Assembly: GCA_961205875.1 (NCBI GenBank)
Contig: OY540811.1
Span: 34,565,340 to 34,629,339 of the forward strand
Direction of reading: 5' to 3'
Source: Sialis fuliginosa
Taxonomy: Eukaryota > Arthropoda > Insecta > Megaloptera > Sialidae
Length of the DNA: 64,000 nt
Positions 12,699-22,465 of this stretch are shown piece by piece. The notes under the pieces are model-generated. The model worked only from the letters and a program-made list of their open reading frames with translations. It did no database searches and had not been told where the DNA came from. Both the position numbers and the translations under genes were made by a program. Within the stretch, counting starts at the first letter, position 1, and each line of letters begins with the position of its first letter.

Positions 12699-13045
12699 AA
12701 GCAGATTTTTTTCAAAATCCGGATTTTGATGGAATTATCCATTTTGACCTTCCATTAATCCATTCTGACTATTTTCGCCATAATATCTGTGTGTCTGTCG
12801 GTCTGTAAGCGCTGTAAGTCAAAAACGACAAATCGTAGAAGGGTGAAATTTTATATTTCAGATTAATTTTGTCTGGGAAAAAAACGATCTTTCATACGGA
12901 TGTTTACCTACGTCGATTTTTGAATTTTTCGAATTACTCTGAAACAGTGCGAAGTAGAGAAAAATGGGCAAGTTAAAAATTGTAGGTAATATCATTATCT
13001 ATAATTTATGTTCTATTCATTTTTTCGTAAAAAAACGAATTTTTG
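12699..13045. repeat. Dispersed repeat, inverted relative to 18,385-18,738
   Basis: The series AAAATCCGGATTTTGATGGA, GTCTGTCGGTCTGTAAGCG, CGTAGAAGGGTGAAATTTTA and TTCATACGGATGTTTACC is found in reverse complement and in the same order at 18,385-18,738, at moderate divergence. It looks like two copies of an old dispersed element. No coding potential is seen. Confidence 0.6.
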
Positions 13046-14540
13046 AGAAAAAAAATTGTATTATAATTCAAATGGTTCATAACAGAGGAGAAATATCTGC
13101 CATGAGTGTCATGGGACTTTCTTATAAATATTACAGAGAGTGAACAACAGTCTAGGTGAATCTAAATAATTACATACAAAAATTATTTCGGGCTAAATCA
13201 AATATTGGAAAAAAATGTATAAAATAAAGTTGGGAATAAACTATAGATAATATAATACACGACATTTTTTATCTAAAACATTTTCAAAAATAATTCGAAA
13301 ATTCCAAAATTTACAAGAGTAAACATCCGTTTTCAGTTATCACGTTAAAAAAATCACTTGTTATATAATGGAGAGAATAATATTACCTATATTATTCATT
13401 TTATTCTATCTTGTTAGTTTGTCAGAAATGTTTTAATAAAATATATGGTCAAGCTGCAGCTCTAATAAGAAGAATCACGTACACTATTCACTGTTAGGAT
13501 TACGTATAAGATGGTCCCGTGGTTCCCAAGGCAGATATTTTTTAATTATGTGAAGTGTTTTTGTACATTTTGTTTAAAAAAAATAGTTTTTTTTTTAATA
13601 CAAGCCTAACTTAATTTCTTAGTTTAAATTGTTGCCATCGACATTTCAACTAGAGTTACTTTTATTTTCCCTATATTTTTTATCAGAAAATTTTAATTAT
13701 AAATTTTTCTTAATACGGATCTGTCGTAAATCAATTATCATATAGCCTAAATGAATTCTACGGACATAGAGTTTACATCAAGTTGTAACAAACAAACAAA
13801 CAAACATACACACAGACAAAATAAAAATTAAAATTAAAATGGATTATGTTGCTTGAAAAAATGTATATATGTACATATTAGTATTGATAAAATAGGAGGC
13901 TCTATCCCCAATCGTTCTCTTTTAAAGCCAGCTCTGCGAATCAGTACTTACTGAAAACCATCTAAAATTACTTTATATAGACAAACTCTTAAAAGGAATT
14001 TCCATCTTTCGTAGTAGATATCTGAACAAAGATGCAGCAACTGAATTGTAGAGGAGGTGAGGGGTAGGGGTGGTCTTGGTAAGTTGTTTAATCTTTAACA
14101 CTCTGTGAGAGCATTTCCATGTTTTTGTTTTTTTCCTCGCATAAAATATACAACAAGGCTGTGGATTATATGACAGCATTGAGATTTCTTTCAATACACA
14201 AGAACTCGGTATGAAAATATTACCCCTCTTTACAGAAGTAAGTACGTAGGTGATACAATTATATCTATATGCAGTGAAGATTTCTCTCAGTGTGACAATC
14301 TCTGCAGAGTAAATTAGAAATAATCTGCATTCGACTCGTTTCAAATCCAAAATAAATATTTTTACAAAACAATCAGTAAAAAAATTAAATACCTAGTCCT
14401 TTTGGATTTTGAACATCATATTTATATAGGTACCTTGTGAAATAATAACTGAAATAAAGGACCACGTTCTTGTTTTTAGAGTTCCGTTTAAGAAAACAAC
14501 GGGAAATTAAAACCAACCTCAGACATTCTGAAACACCCAA
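13046..14540. other. No gene; fragments of dispersed repeats
   Basis: The stretch 13,672-13,740 (TTATCAGAAAATTTTAATTA, CTTAATACGGATCTG) resembles one unit of the 131-bp tandem array at 42,200-42,975. A (CAAA)n-like run lies at 13,790-13,810. The 125-codon minus-strand frame at 13,973-14,350 lacks any domain pattern and is not called. GAGTTCCGTTTAAG near 14,480 resembles the end of the GGTTCCG dispersed element. Confidence 0.4.
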
Positions 14541-14590
14541 CAATGGGTTTTTAAGGGTTAATTAACTAATTAACCATTATAAACCCATTG
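14541..14590. repeat. Short hairpin
   Basis: CAATGGGTTT and AAACCCATTG are perfect inverted arms enclosing a second palindrome (GGGTTAATTA / TAATTAACC). Could be a remnant of a small foldback element. No known role. Confidence 0.5.
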
Positions 14591-15480
14591 TATCTTAAAA
14601 GATACAACCATTTGAATTTATATTTCAATGTTGGTATTCAAAATTTCCCGCGCAAATTAATTTTATGAAGCACAGCTAACTTCATTCTATTAATAAATGT
14701 CAAATTTGCTGTTACCATTGTTTTTGTATTCGAAGAAATTGGTACTATAAACACCAATTCAAGTTTTTCATATAGTAGCCAAAACATCGATTATGTGAGA
14801 TAATAACATCAAAAATAATCATAACGGAGGTCTTTTATATTTTGAATAACTCATTATTATACCTACATGTATTCTCATGAGTAGTGTTTCCAAATTCCCG
14901 GGAATTTTCCAACGCCGGGAAGCAGGAACAGGTATATTTTCTACATTTTCATAGCTTCTCTTAAAAACTTATATAAAAAGTTAATTAATTTAATAATTAA
15001 CTGTTAACAATTAGTTATAATAATAATAAATTAAATAATAAAACATTTTAAAATACATATACTTATAAATAAAAATTAAACAGTTATCTTTTTTAAATGA
15101 AACTTCTTCAAAAACAACAAAGCGTTTTTTAGCCAAATCTGCGCACAGTGGGTTTAAAAATTTTGCGCGAAATTTCGCTTCATTCAATTTTTAATCAATT
15201 TGAATGCAGTCGATCTCATTTGAGAGCTAAGTAGTTGTAATTTATAAAAATTACCCCAAGAATAGTATTTTTACCCTCTTAATTACCCTTTCACCCCTTT
15301 TAATTTGATTATACGATAAATTCGTAAATAATAAATCGAGTAATAAACACTGCACAAATATAAATTTTTGATTTGCTAGTACTATTATAATATGTATGTA
15401 TGTATTATGTGTAAATATGTGTAAACATTTCTACAGAATGAGTCGATAGTGTGTATTTCTTCGATATTGTCTCTCTTTTA
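14591..15480. other. No gene seen
   Basis: AT-rich. CCCGGGAATTTTCC near 14,900 and the CACCCCTTTT motifs near 15,290 are isolated. No open frame or terminal repeats were found. Confidence 0.4.
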
Positions 15481-16130
15481 AGAGATAGAGAAAAAAATTC
15501 AAAGAGCATGGCAGGGTAAGCATGGGCGATCTGCCCCCGGGGAAAGTGGGTTCGATATTTTTTTTTATAAAAAGGTATGATTAAAAGGTACCCTTCTACA
15601 AACTTTTAAGCTCCTGCGCCCACTAATTTTCCGGGAAATAAGAAAAAAAATTTTTTTTTATATTGATAGTTTAAAACATAGAGGGGGGGACGATCTGATA
15701 ACGACTTTAAATGCAAATATATCGTGACTGATATTGCATTTTAGGAGACCTATCTAAGGACATCTCACTCAATAGGGTAAGTAAAAACAAAATAAAAACA
15801 ATTTTTTTTTGTCAGTGTTCGATATAATTTTCAGTGAAAGTAATAATTAAAAGCTACATTCTGGATTTTTTTTCAGATTTTTTACATTAATAATTTAGAA
15901 AATAGGGGGGGACGCTCTAATAACGACTATGAACGCAAATATATCGTGACTGAAGGTTAAAATCAAAAGGTCCTAAAACATTTTTTGTTGCATTTTAGAA
16001 GACCTAAAATTGAATATACTTTTCCATCTATGGGAAGAGGTTCCTAATTTTTTGTTTTAATCTCATAATTTCGGACTGGCAGAGCGAACTATAAGGATTC
16101 TTATTTTTCTACAGAACCCTGAACATCGAC
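15481..16130 (-). repeat. Dispersed repeat of the GGTTCCG type, copy 1
   Basis: Contains the series CGATCTGATAACGAC, AAATATATCGTGACTGA, GACGCTCTAATAACGAC and ends near AACTATAAGGATTC...CAGAACCCTG. The same series, reversed, is at 35,975-36,610, and a partial copy is at 52,350-52,618. Internally, about 15,690-15,800 and about 15,900-16,010 are direct repeats of each other. Such elements with GGTTCCG...GGAACCCT ends and a GTCCGTCCGTC tract are abundant in several insect genomes. No protein is encoded. Confidence 0.6.
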
Positions 16131-17330
16131 AGAAAGTTGAGTAATATCATGTTATATATTCGACTATACTGAATCACTCCGATATACCCTCATAACAAAA
16201 ATCTGAAGCTTAATCAGTGACGTATACTTATGCAAATATATAGTGTATTAAACGCAGTGACACAAGTGAGTCCGGGATTTAGTAAAGCTTGTCGGAATGA
16301 CCGCAACCACTCATGGTCAACCATACTAATTTTATATATGAAATATTAAATACGTGTATGTACATAAATGTGGGCGACGAAGACGACGATAAGTGTGATA
16401 ATTCACACAGCAAATAAATATTACATGTCGTACTTGCATGGATACATATTTTATATTTTGCGTTGTCGAAGGTTATTTTAGTTTTTGGAATATTTAATAC
16501 ATGTAAAGATATTATATAAGATCATGGTACAAAAAAATTATGATTTCTGAAAACTAAATAATATTTTACAAGTTATTTTATATTTGTGTCAAAAAATTGT
16601 TAACTTCAAACCTTTATAACTCAAAAAGTACTTAATGAAAAAATGTTTTATTATAGTGTTTTGGAAAGCTCTCGAGATAAGTTATAAGAATATGTAATAA
16701 TATGTAGGAGGTTCCATTTAAAAAAATAAGGTTGACCTTGAAATGACCTTGAAGTACAAGGTCCAGGTCAAAGTCAAGGTCATCATCTTACTCCCCGCTT
16801 GAAACCATACAATTTTGCTAATGGACATTTTCTCCAAAATGCATTCGAACTGAAGATATTAGGGGGGGTCCGATACTTTTCGATGATCCTGTATATTGAA
16901 ATGATAATGGATGTCAAAAAAGCTTAATATGTTCAGAATCCTTTTTCTTATCAATATTGTAAGAATTGATGATGAGATGTATTTCTTGTCGGCTGGATTG
17001 CTCCTTTTCCAACAGCTCAGTGGTGTTTTTATCATTTCTGTGCAATTGGTTTTATTTTATTGATACTATTGTTTCATAAGGGATGTCTGACGGAGTAGGA
17101 GTTTGCTGATGGGCCAATCATCGCAGGATAATAGGTATAGGGGGCCTGGTACATGGGATTTGAGGTTTAGGGACACTTTGGTGTATGATTGAAAAGGTTA
17201 TTTTTATTTTTACTTTTATAGTTTTAAAATTGATAAAAATTATTATTTAAATTAAAATACGACTAGTTTTCAAAAAACGCAAAATGATGAATGAAACATA
17301 TTATTTGATCAAGTTTAAGAACATATTATG
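16131..17330. other. No gene; diverged repeat fragments
   Basis: The stretch 16,720-16,790 is rich in AAGGTCA motifs, a common insect repeat composition. GATGATCCTGTATA at about 16,884 looks like one end of an element with ACAGGATNATC-type termini, but no partner end was found. The stretch 17,257-17,325 resembles part of the arms of the palindrome at 62,071-63,947 (AAATGATGAATGAAAC, AAGTTTAA). Confidence 0.4.
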
Positions 17331-18345
17331 TAGTCCAGTAATTTTGGATATTAATGCAAACGAAAAAAATAGCATTTGGCTCAATCTTTTTATACACCTT
17401 CGTTAAAGTGTTTTAAAATAACGCGTAAAAAGTATCCAACGATATCGTACTGGCGTTTATTGAAGGTCTTCAATGAGAAAAAAGGTTCTCTCCATTTAAA
17501 AAAAAAACGTTTTGTGGTAGAGCGCGAAAAAAGTTTGGCTGTACATTCGCATTCGATATAACGCACTCTATGGCATTTGATTACAGGACAAAAATTTAAG
17601 AGTAGACAATTCTCTATAAGGTGTGTCATTCAAATATATTACAAAATCATTTTTAATCAATTTTAATCACATTTAGTAGAACTACACAGATAACGATTTA
17701 TGAAAAATGACCATTCCTATCCAATTTCGTGCTCCTAATCCATACCTAAGCTTTGGCATAGTTATTTAATGGTTCTACTAAAATAAGCTATGGACGTATT
17801 GAGTAGAAAAGAAAAAAAATGTGTTAAGTTGACTTGCATTTGATAAAAGGTACGTCAAAAATTAAAAAATCGAAAAAAAAATTAATTATAAATGTACCCT
17901 GTTTAAAGTTTTATGTTTATTTATGTTATAAATATAACTAAATACTAAAATTATAATTATTTATAGGTTACAAGCATGTTTTTTATTATTTTTTTGCTAG
18001 AAAACTTCTATTCATACTACCGCAGGTTCTCTTCGTATAGCTTCTACTTGATATGCAAACCTTCAAATTCAAAAAAATTAGAAAGATTAGATTCGTCATG
18101 AAATTTAGAATAACTATTAATAAATAATTTTTTACTAAATTATATATTTTTCGTGTAATTGAAAGTAAAAATATTAGACGATAACAAGAAAAATGGTGTC
18201 CGCGGGATAATTTTTTGTTTTATAAAAGAGGGACTGTATCGAGATTATAAGTACATATATGAAATTCGGTATAATTGTACATCACCTACTCTTCAAAATC
18301 AGATGTAGCGCCGCTATACATTCTTGTTCGTTCCCTCTTGTATTC
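17331..18345 (+). repeat. Dispersed repeat family 'R1', copy 1
   Basis: Begins TAGTCCAGTAATTTTGGAT. It shares a long ordered set of blocks with 43,595-44,690 (same strand) and about 60,550-61,085 (opposite strand). The blocks include ACGATATCGT, GGTAGAGCGCG, ACGCACTCTAT, GACAAAAATTTAA, CACATTTAGTAGAACTAC and ATTTATGAAAAATGACCATT. The copies differ by many substitutions and small indels, so the family is old. The open frames here (61 and 79 codons, opposite strands) are not conserved between copies. No transposase motif was recognised. Confidence 0.65.
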
Positions 18346-18384
18346 TTGTATCACATTATTTTTTTCGAACGTAATGATCTATAA

Positions 18385-18738
18385 TTTATGTCCCGTACAT
18401 TGTTTTCCAAAATTTATAATTTAGCCAGAAAGAAAGTTTTTACATAATTAATTAATATGACCCACATTGTTCACACTGAGTCAATTTCTGATAATTCGAA
18501 AAATTTTAAAATCGACATCAGTAAATATCCGTCTCCGGTTGAAAATTCGTTTTCAAAAATAGAAGGTTTTCTTCCCACACAAAAATTAATCTTAAATATA
18601 AAATTTCACCCTTCTACGATTTATCATTATTTGAGTTACAGCGTCTACAGACCGACACAAAGACATCGTAGTGAAAATAGTCAGGGAAGGTCAAAATTGA
18701 TAATTCCATCAAAATCTGGATTTCGAAAAAAATCGTAC
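18385..18738. repeat. Dispersed repeat, partner of 12,699-13,045
   Basis: Reverse-complement copy of the repeat at 12,699-13,045: it contains CACCCTTCTACG, CCAAAATCTGGATTT-like and AAGGTCAAAATTGATAATTCC blocks in mirrored order. A 97-codon plus-strand frame lies across it, but its counterpart copy is not open, so it is not coding. Confidence 0.55.
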
Positions 18739-18747
18739 TTATACTAT

Positions 18748-20093
18748 TAGCCCAGTAAATAAAGGTTTAGCTTCTAAAAAATTCCGACCAAGCTGAATTT
18801 TTGTGGAGACTTTTATTTTGATTTCCTAAGCATACCCTAAAAAGTACCCTTAATTTGAACCATGTTTTTAGGGGGTAAAGGGGGGGGGGGAATTCTACTT
18901 TTTTGTAAATATCTCAAAAATTGTTATGAAGAAAATTGTAGCTTATAAAATTCTACACAAAAAAAGCCCCTATACTTTTTTCGTATAATCAATAATTTTT
19001 TAATTAATAAAGTTGAGATAATTGATCTTTTCAAAAAATACGTACTCTTTTCCACACCACCACAGGGAGTACTGGGAGCGTTTTTTTATGTGATATCCTC
19101 ATTAAACTTAATCCATAACTTAAGACAACAAAAATAAATTTATTTAAATCATTCGATCTTTCCTTTTCTCTAGATTTAGTTTAGATAGCAAGTAAAAAAG
19201 TTATAAAGTTGTTTCAAAATCACAAGTAATTACAGAATTGTGCTGAATTTTTCAAAATGCCCCAAAGTTCACCAGAATTAATTACTGAAAATAGAATTCA
19301 CTTACTTCTGGCAATGTACAATGCTCCAGTGAATGAAAAATCGATTGAGAAATACAAATATCATTCGTTTGTTAAGGCAATCAGACTTAATAAACCGGTA
19401 AAATTGTCCATTATCTTACATACAGCGCATCATAACAACATTTATTTAAAGTCTATCTCCAGGTCAAAAAATGCTTAAATTCTGAAACTGTAGAAAAAAA
19501 GTAATGCAGAAATCGATGAAGAAATAGATCCAATGGCTTTCTTATTTGAAGAAATGGAAGAATCGACAGATGAACGTATTGATAAAGTCGTTGAAAAAGA
19601 TAAAGTTACACAGGAAATAGATCCGGAGGAAGAGACCGAATAAATTAAATTGATTTTTTTATTGTCTTTTGATGTGGATTAGGCCTACTGGGGATACCAC
19701 ATAAAAAGAACACGCCAAGTAATCTATCACCGTGGTGGGATGGAAAAAGGTACATATTTAAAAAAAAAATCTGTTATCTCAACTTTATCGCACCGTTTAT
19801 TTGAAAAGTATTGATTATACGAAAAAAGTATATAGGCCTTTTTTGTGTAGAATTTTATAAGCTACAATTTTCTTTATAACTATTTTCCTCTAAAAATTGA
19901 TCTTTTTAAAGATATTTGCAAAAAACTAGAATTTCCCCCCCTTTGCCCCCTAAAAAACAAAAACCCATGGCTCAAATTAAGGGTACTTTTCAGGATATGC
20001 TTAGGAACTCAACATAAAAGTCTCCACAAAAATTCAGCTTGGTCAGAATTTTTTAGAAGTTGTACCGATTTTTTTAGTTTATTTACTGGACTA
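18748..20093. mobile_element. Inverted-repeat element carrying a gene fragment
   Basis: The left end TAGCCCAGTAAAT and right end ATTTACTGGACTA are inverted repeats. Arms of about 350-410 bp (18,748-19,100 and 19,680-20,093) pair through blocks such as AAGCTGAATTTTTGTGGAGA, AAATTCTACACAAAA and GGGGGTAAAGGGGG. The loop (19,101-19,679) carries an unrelated, broken coding fragment. The TAGTCCAGTAA motif also begins the R1 repeats at 17,331 and 43,595, which suggests a shared end sequence. Superfamily unknown. Confidence 0.65.
19257..19643 (+). pseudogene. Frameshifted protein fragment in the loop of the inverted-repeat element
   Basis: An ATG at 19,257 opens 73 codons rich in ordinary protein composition (MPQSSPELITENRIHLLLAM onward). 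The stop at 19,476-19,478 is followed, in another frame, by an acidic run (about 19,500-19,643) that ends in EEETE and a stop. Just before the first stop, the +1 frame reads KVYLQVKKCLN, so at least two frame changes separate the parts. The composition contrasts with the AT-driven random frames around it. From memory, the pattern of a basic segment, then an L-Q-V-rich segment, resembles an uncharacterised insect protein family often found in repeats; this cannot be confirmed here. It is most likely a dead fragment captured by the surrounding element. Confidence 0.45.
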
Positions 20094-20148
20094 TATATAT
20101 ATATATATACAGGGTGAGTCATATCAGGTGGAACAAACTTGAACCGTG

Positions 20149-21333
20149 TGTGACGACAAAATGGTCGCCACAAGAATATGGTGCCGCTGCCTCGCTCAGT
20201 GGAGACGGGGTGGGTTAAAAAAATAATAATAAACAAAATAATAATTATACTTAAAAAAAAAAAGAAAAATTATAAAATTTAGTTTGGGCGCCACGTGGTC
20301 TTTTCGCGGAGGTACCACAAAACTCCTTAACGCTTGATTTCCTTGATATCTGCAGGAGGAATAAAGTTTTTAAAATATATGGGCGAATCATAGACGATAG
20401 TATTACTCGTAACAATTATTATTATGGAAAATAAAGTAATTAAATACACAACAAGTAGCAATAATACAGTGGTGTATTAGAACAAAAAAATAAGATCAAA
20501 ATTTGTGTTGTGTCGATATTAAATAAAAAAAATGAAAATAAAATGTCATGTATATTGCTAGGTAATATAATATATTCATAATAATCATACCTGTGTACTA
20601 TTGTCCTCCTGCTGTGGCCACACCAAGGGTTCCTAAAAATAATTGTACACCGCAGAAAGAAAAGGTGGTAATAAATAAATAATTATCAAAATAATTATAA
20701 ATATGATAAAATATACAAGTACACAGGTTAATATACTTATACTAATTCTTATATCTACACCAGGACGACACTTTTAACGATAATTTAACATAGCACCCAC
20801 TGTTCACTACTGTACTGTCTTTGTACACAACAATGCACTGGGGCGTAACCGAACTATTTCGCAGCGGTGCGCGGCGGTTAAAATTTTATAAAAATAAATT
20901 GGTACAATTTCGGAAGACGGTTTTCCACTTTGCTCCTTTATGTCCGGCGGGGCTGGACCTCCACTCCCCGTCGTATGGATCTCTTCGGATGAACTCTCCT
21001 TCTACGAAGTGAGCCGAGATGGACCTCCAATCTTGGCTCGTATTTTCCTCCTGGATCCAACAATTAGATTTCACCGTTCCTTTATTGTTTTCGTAGCGTC
21101 CGCCTATGCACGTATACTATCGTATATCTGCCTCCTGCGCCGGCATGTTCTCGCGCGTACCTCGACTTGTAACACTCATTGTACATTGAATAATTGGCCA
21201 TAAGGCCGAAAATCGCGTGTGAATTTCTATCGGTTAATACTTTGTAAGTATAATAGAGTAAATACGAACAAATAAAATAATGATATAGTAAAATAGTGAA
21301 AACAATTTTTTGTAATGGAATTTATCCGTTACA
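20149..21333 (-). repeat. 3' LTR of the Gypsy element
   Basis: A 1,185-bp direct repeat of 26,644-27,828. Read on the plus strand it starts TGTGACGACAAAATGG and ends ATCCGTTACA, so in element orientation it runs TGTAAC...GTCACA with the standard TG...CA ends. Small plus-strand frames inside both LTRs are identical in the two copies only because the LTRs are identical. Their lack of conserved domain pattern argues against coding. Confidence 0.95.
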
Positions 21334-21351
21334 AATTCCCCTCTTTCTCCC
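21334..21351 (-). other. Polypurine tract
   Basis: On the minus strand, GGGAGAAAGAGGGG followed by AATT lies immediately next to the 3' LTR. This is the expected place and composition for the RNase H-resistant primer of plus-strand DNA synthesis. Confidence 0.8.
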
Positions 21352-21364
21352 GCGCGAATTTCTC

Positions 21365-22462
21365 TCAGAAATTCTGCGGAGAAGGTTTGAGGTCTTTGAC
21401 GTGCCATAGTCCTTTTGATTTATCTTCGTCATCTGCTAATTCATAAACAAGATTTGATGCCTTACGACAGACCTTGAAGGGTCCTACAAATTTAGGAGCT
21501 AGACCCGCAGCGAACTTCTTTGAAGCGTCTGATAGAACATAGTTCCGCTTCATAACGAAGTCCCCGACGTTGTATTCTGTGGGTCGTCGCCGCAAATTAT
21601 ATACCTTTTCGTTTCTGTCGTGAGCCGTACGTAGTTGTTTTGTCACTTTCGACCATATCTCTCGGAATTTCTCACCCAGTCTGTCAATATTTCCACGGTC
21701 GATGGTCAATTCTGGGTGGTCTTCTTTCTTCCCAAACAGTTTTCCGTCGAGTACATGCTGTCTGCCGAAATTGACATAGTACGGTGTCTGCTCTAACACA
21801 TCATGACGTGCCGTTCTTAGTGCGCATCCGAATTTTGCTAGATGCTGATCCCATCTTCTGTGGTCATTATCTCGGAGATAGGAGCGGATCATAGTTTTCA
21901 CCACCCTGTTGACTCGCTCAACTGGATTTGCCTGAGGGTGGTAATGGGCGGTATACAATATTTTCGCACCGTACTTTCGAGCGAGGTTGGAAAATTCTGT
22001 GCTCTTAAATTGTACTCCGTTATCCGAGATAATATACTGCGGGACACCAAACAGCAAGAATACCTCTTCCTCCAGACGCTTGACGATCGTTGGTGTTTTA
22101 GCTGTCCGCAGTGGGAAAAGTAATGGCATCTTGGAAAAATGGTCGCAAACCACCAAAATGTAACAATAGCCTTGAGTGGATCTTGGCAATGGACCGATCA
22201 AGTCTATACTTATCAACTGCCATGGTTGAACAATAGCTGGGCGCTGACCCATCAGCCCCACTGGTCCTGTTTGACATGGCTTCTGCTCAGCACATACTTT
22301 ACAGTGCCGTACGTAATGTGCAACATCAGACCTCATCTTGGGCCAATAGTAGAGTTGAGCTAAACGGTGATAAGTTTTGCTCACTCCTAGGTGACCGGAT
22401 GTCGGTTCGTCATGGCCAGAAAATAAAGCCTCGGCTCGACACTCCTTTGGGAGGACTCGTCT
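21365..22462 (-). CDS. pol: Pol, integrase part (downstream of an in-frame stop)
   Basis: Integrase of the Ty3/Gypsy element, which joins the cDNA into host DNA. The open frame runs from just after the stop at 22,463-22,465. The first recognisable part includes the zinc-binding region: the H..H pair lies in the 26 codons before the GTG at 22,384, and the C..C pair is HCKVCAEQ at residues 27-34 counted from that GTG. The catalytic residues are D61 (ISIDLIGPLP), D121 (IISDNG) and E156 (NPVERVNR), a D-D-34-E arrangement. The C-terminal part ends with WHVKDLKPSPQNF, the usual end of Gypsy-type Pol. It is in the same frame as the upstream Pol, 709 codons apart from its start, so it is not a separate gene. 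It has no initiation codon of its own in a plausible place. Confidence 0.9.
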   Translation of the reverse strand, partial: RRVLPKECRAEALFSGHDEPTSGHLGVSKTYHRLAQLYYWPKMRSDVAHYVRHCKVCAEQKPCQTGPVGLMGQRPAIVQPWQLISIDLIGPLPRSTQGYCYILVVCDHFSKMPLLFPLRTAKTPTIVKRLEEEVFLLFGVPQYIISDNGVQFKSTEFSNLARKYGAKILYTAHYHPQANPVERVNRVVKTMIRSYLRDNDHRRWDQHLAKFGCALRTARHDVLEQTPYYVNFGRQHVLDGKLFGKKEDHPELTIDRGNIDRLGEKFREIWSKVTKQLRTAHDRNEKVYNLRRRPTEYNVGDFVMKRNYVLSDASKKFAAGLAPKFVGPFKVCRKASNLVYELADDEDKSKGLWHVKDLKPSPQNF

Positions 22463-22465
22463 TTA
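22463..22465 (-). other. In-frame stop codon splitting pol
   Basis: TAA on the minus strand between ...TSTASG (end of the RNase H/connector part) and the integrase N-terminus, with the same frame on both sides. It separates integrase from the rest of Pol, so this copy would not make integrase without readthrough. It is the only interruption seen in pol. Confidence 0.9.

Noticed and set aside
13973..14350. 125-codon minus-strand frame.
   Set aside because: The longest unexplained frame outside the Gypsy element, but no domain, no start context and mixed low-complexity composition; chance is the simplest reading.
18457..18750. 97-codon plus-strand frame.
   Set aside because: Lies in a dispersed repeat whose other copy (12,699-13,045) is not open.
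20821..21203. Small plus-strand frames (63 and 87 codons), repeated at 27,316-27,698.
   Set aside because: They lie in the two identical LTRs on the strand opposite to the element's genes; identity reflects the LTRs only.
21365..22384. Integrase as a separate gene starting at the GTG at 22,384.
   Set aside because: The frame is continuous with pol except for one stop codon, and the zinc-binding region begins upstream of that GTG.
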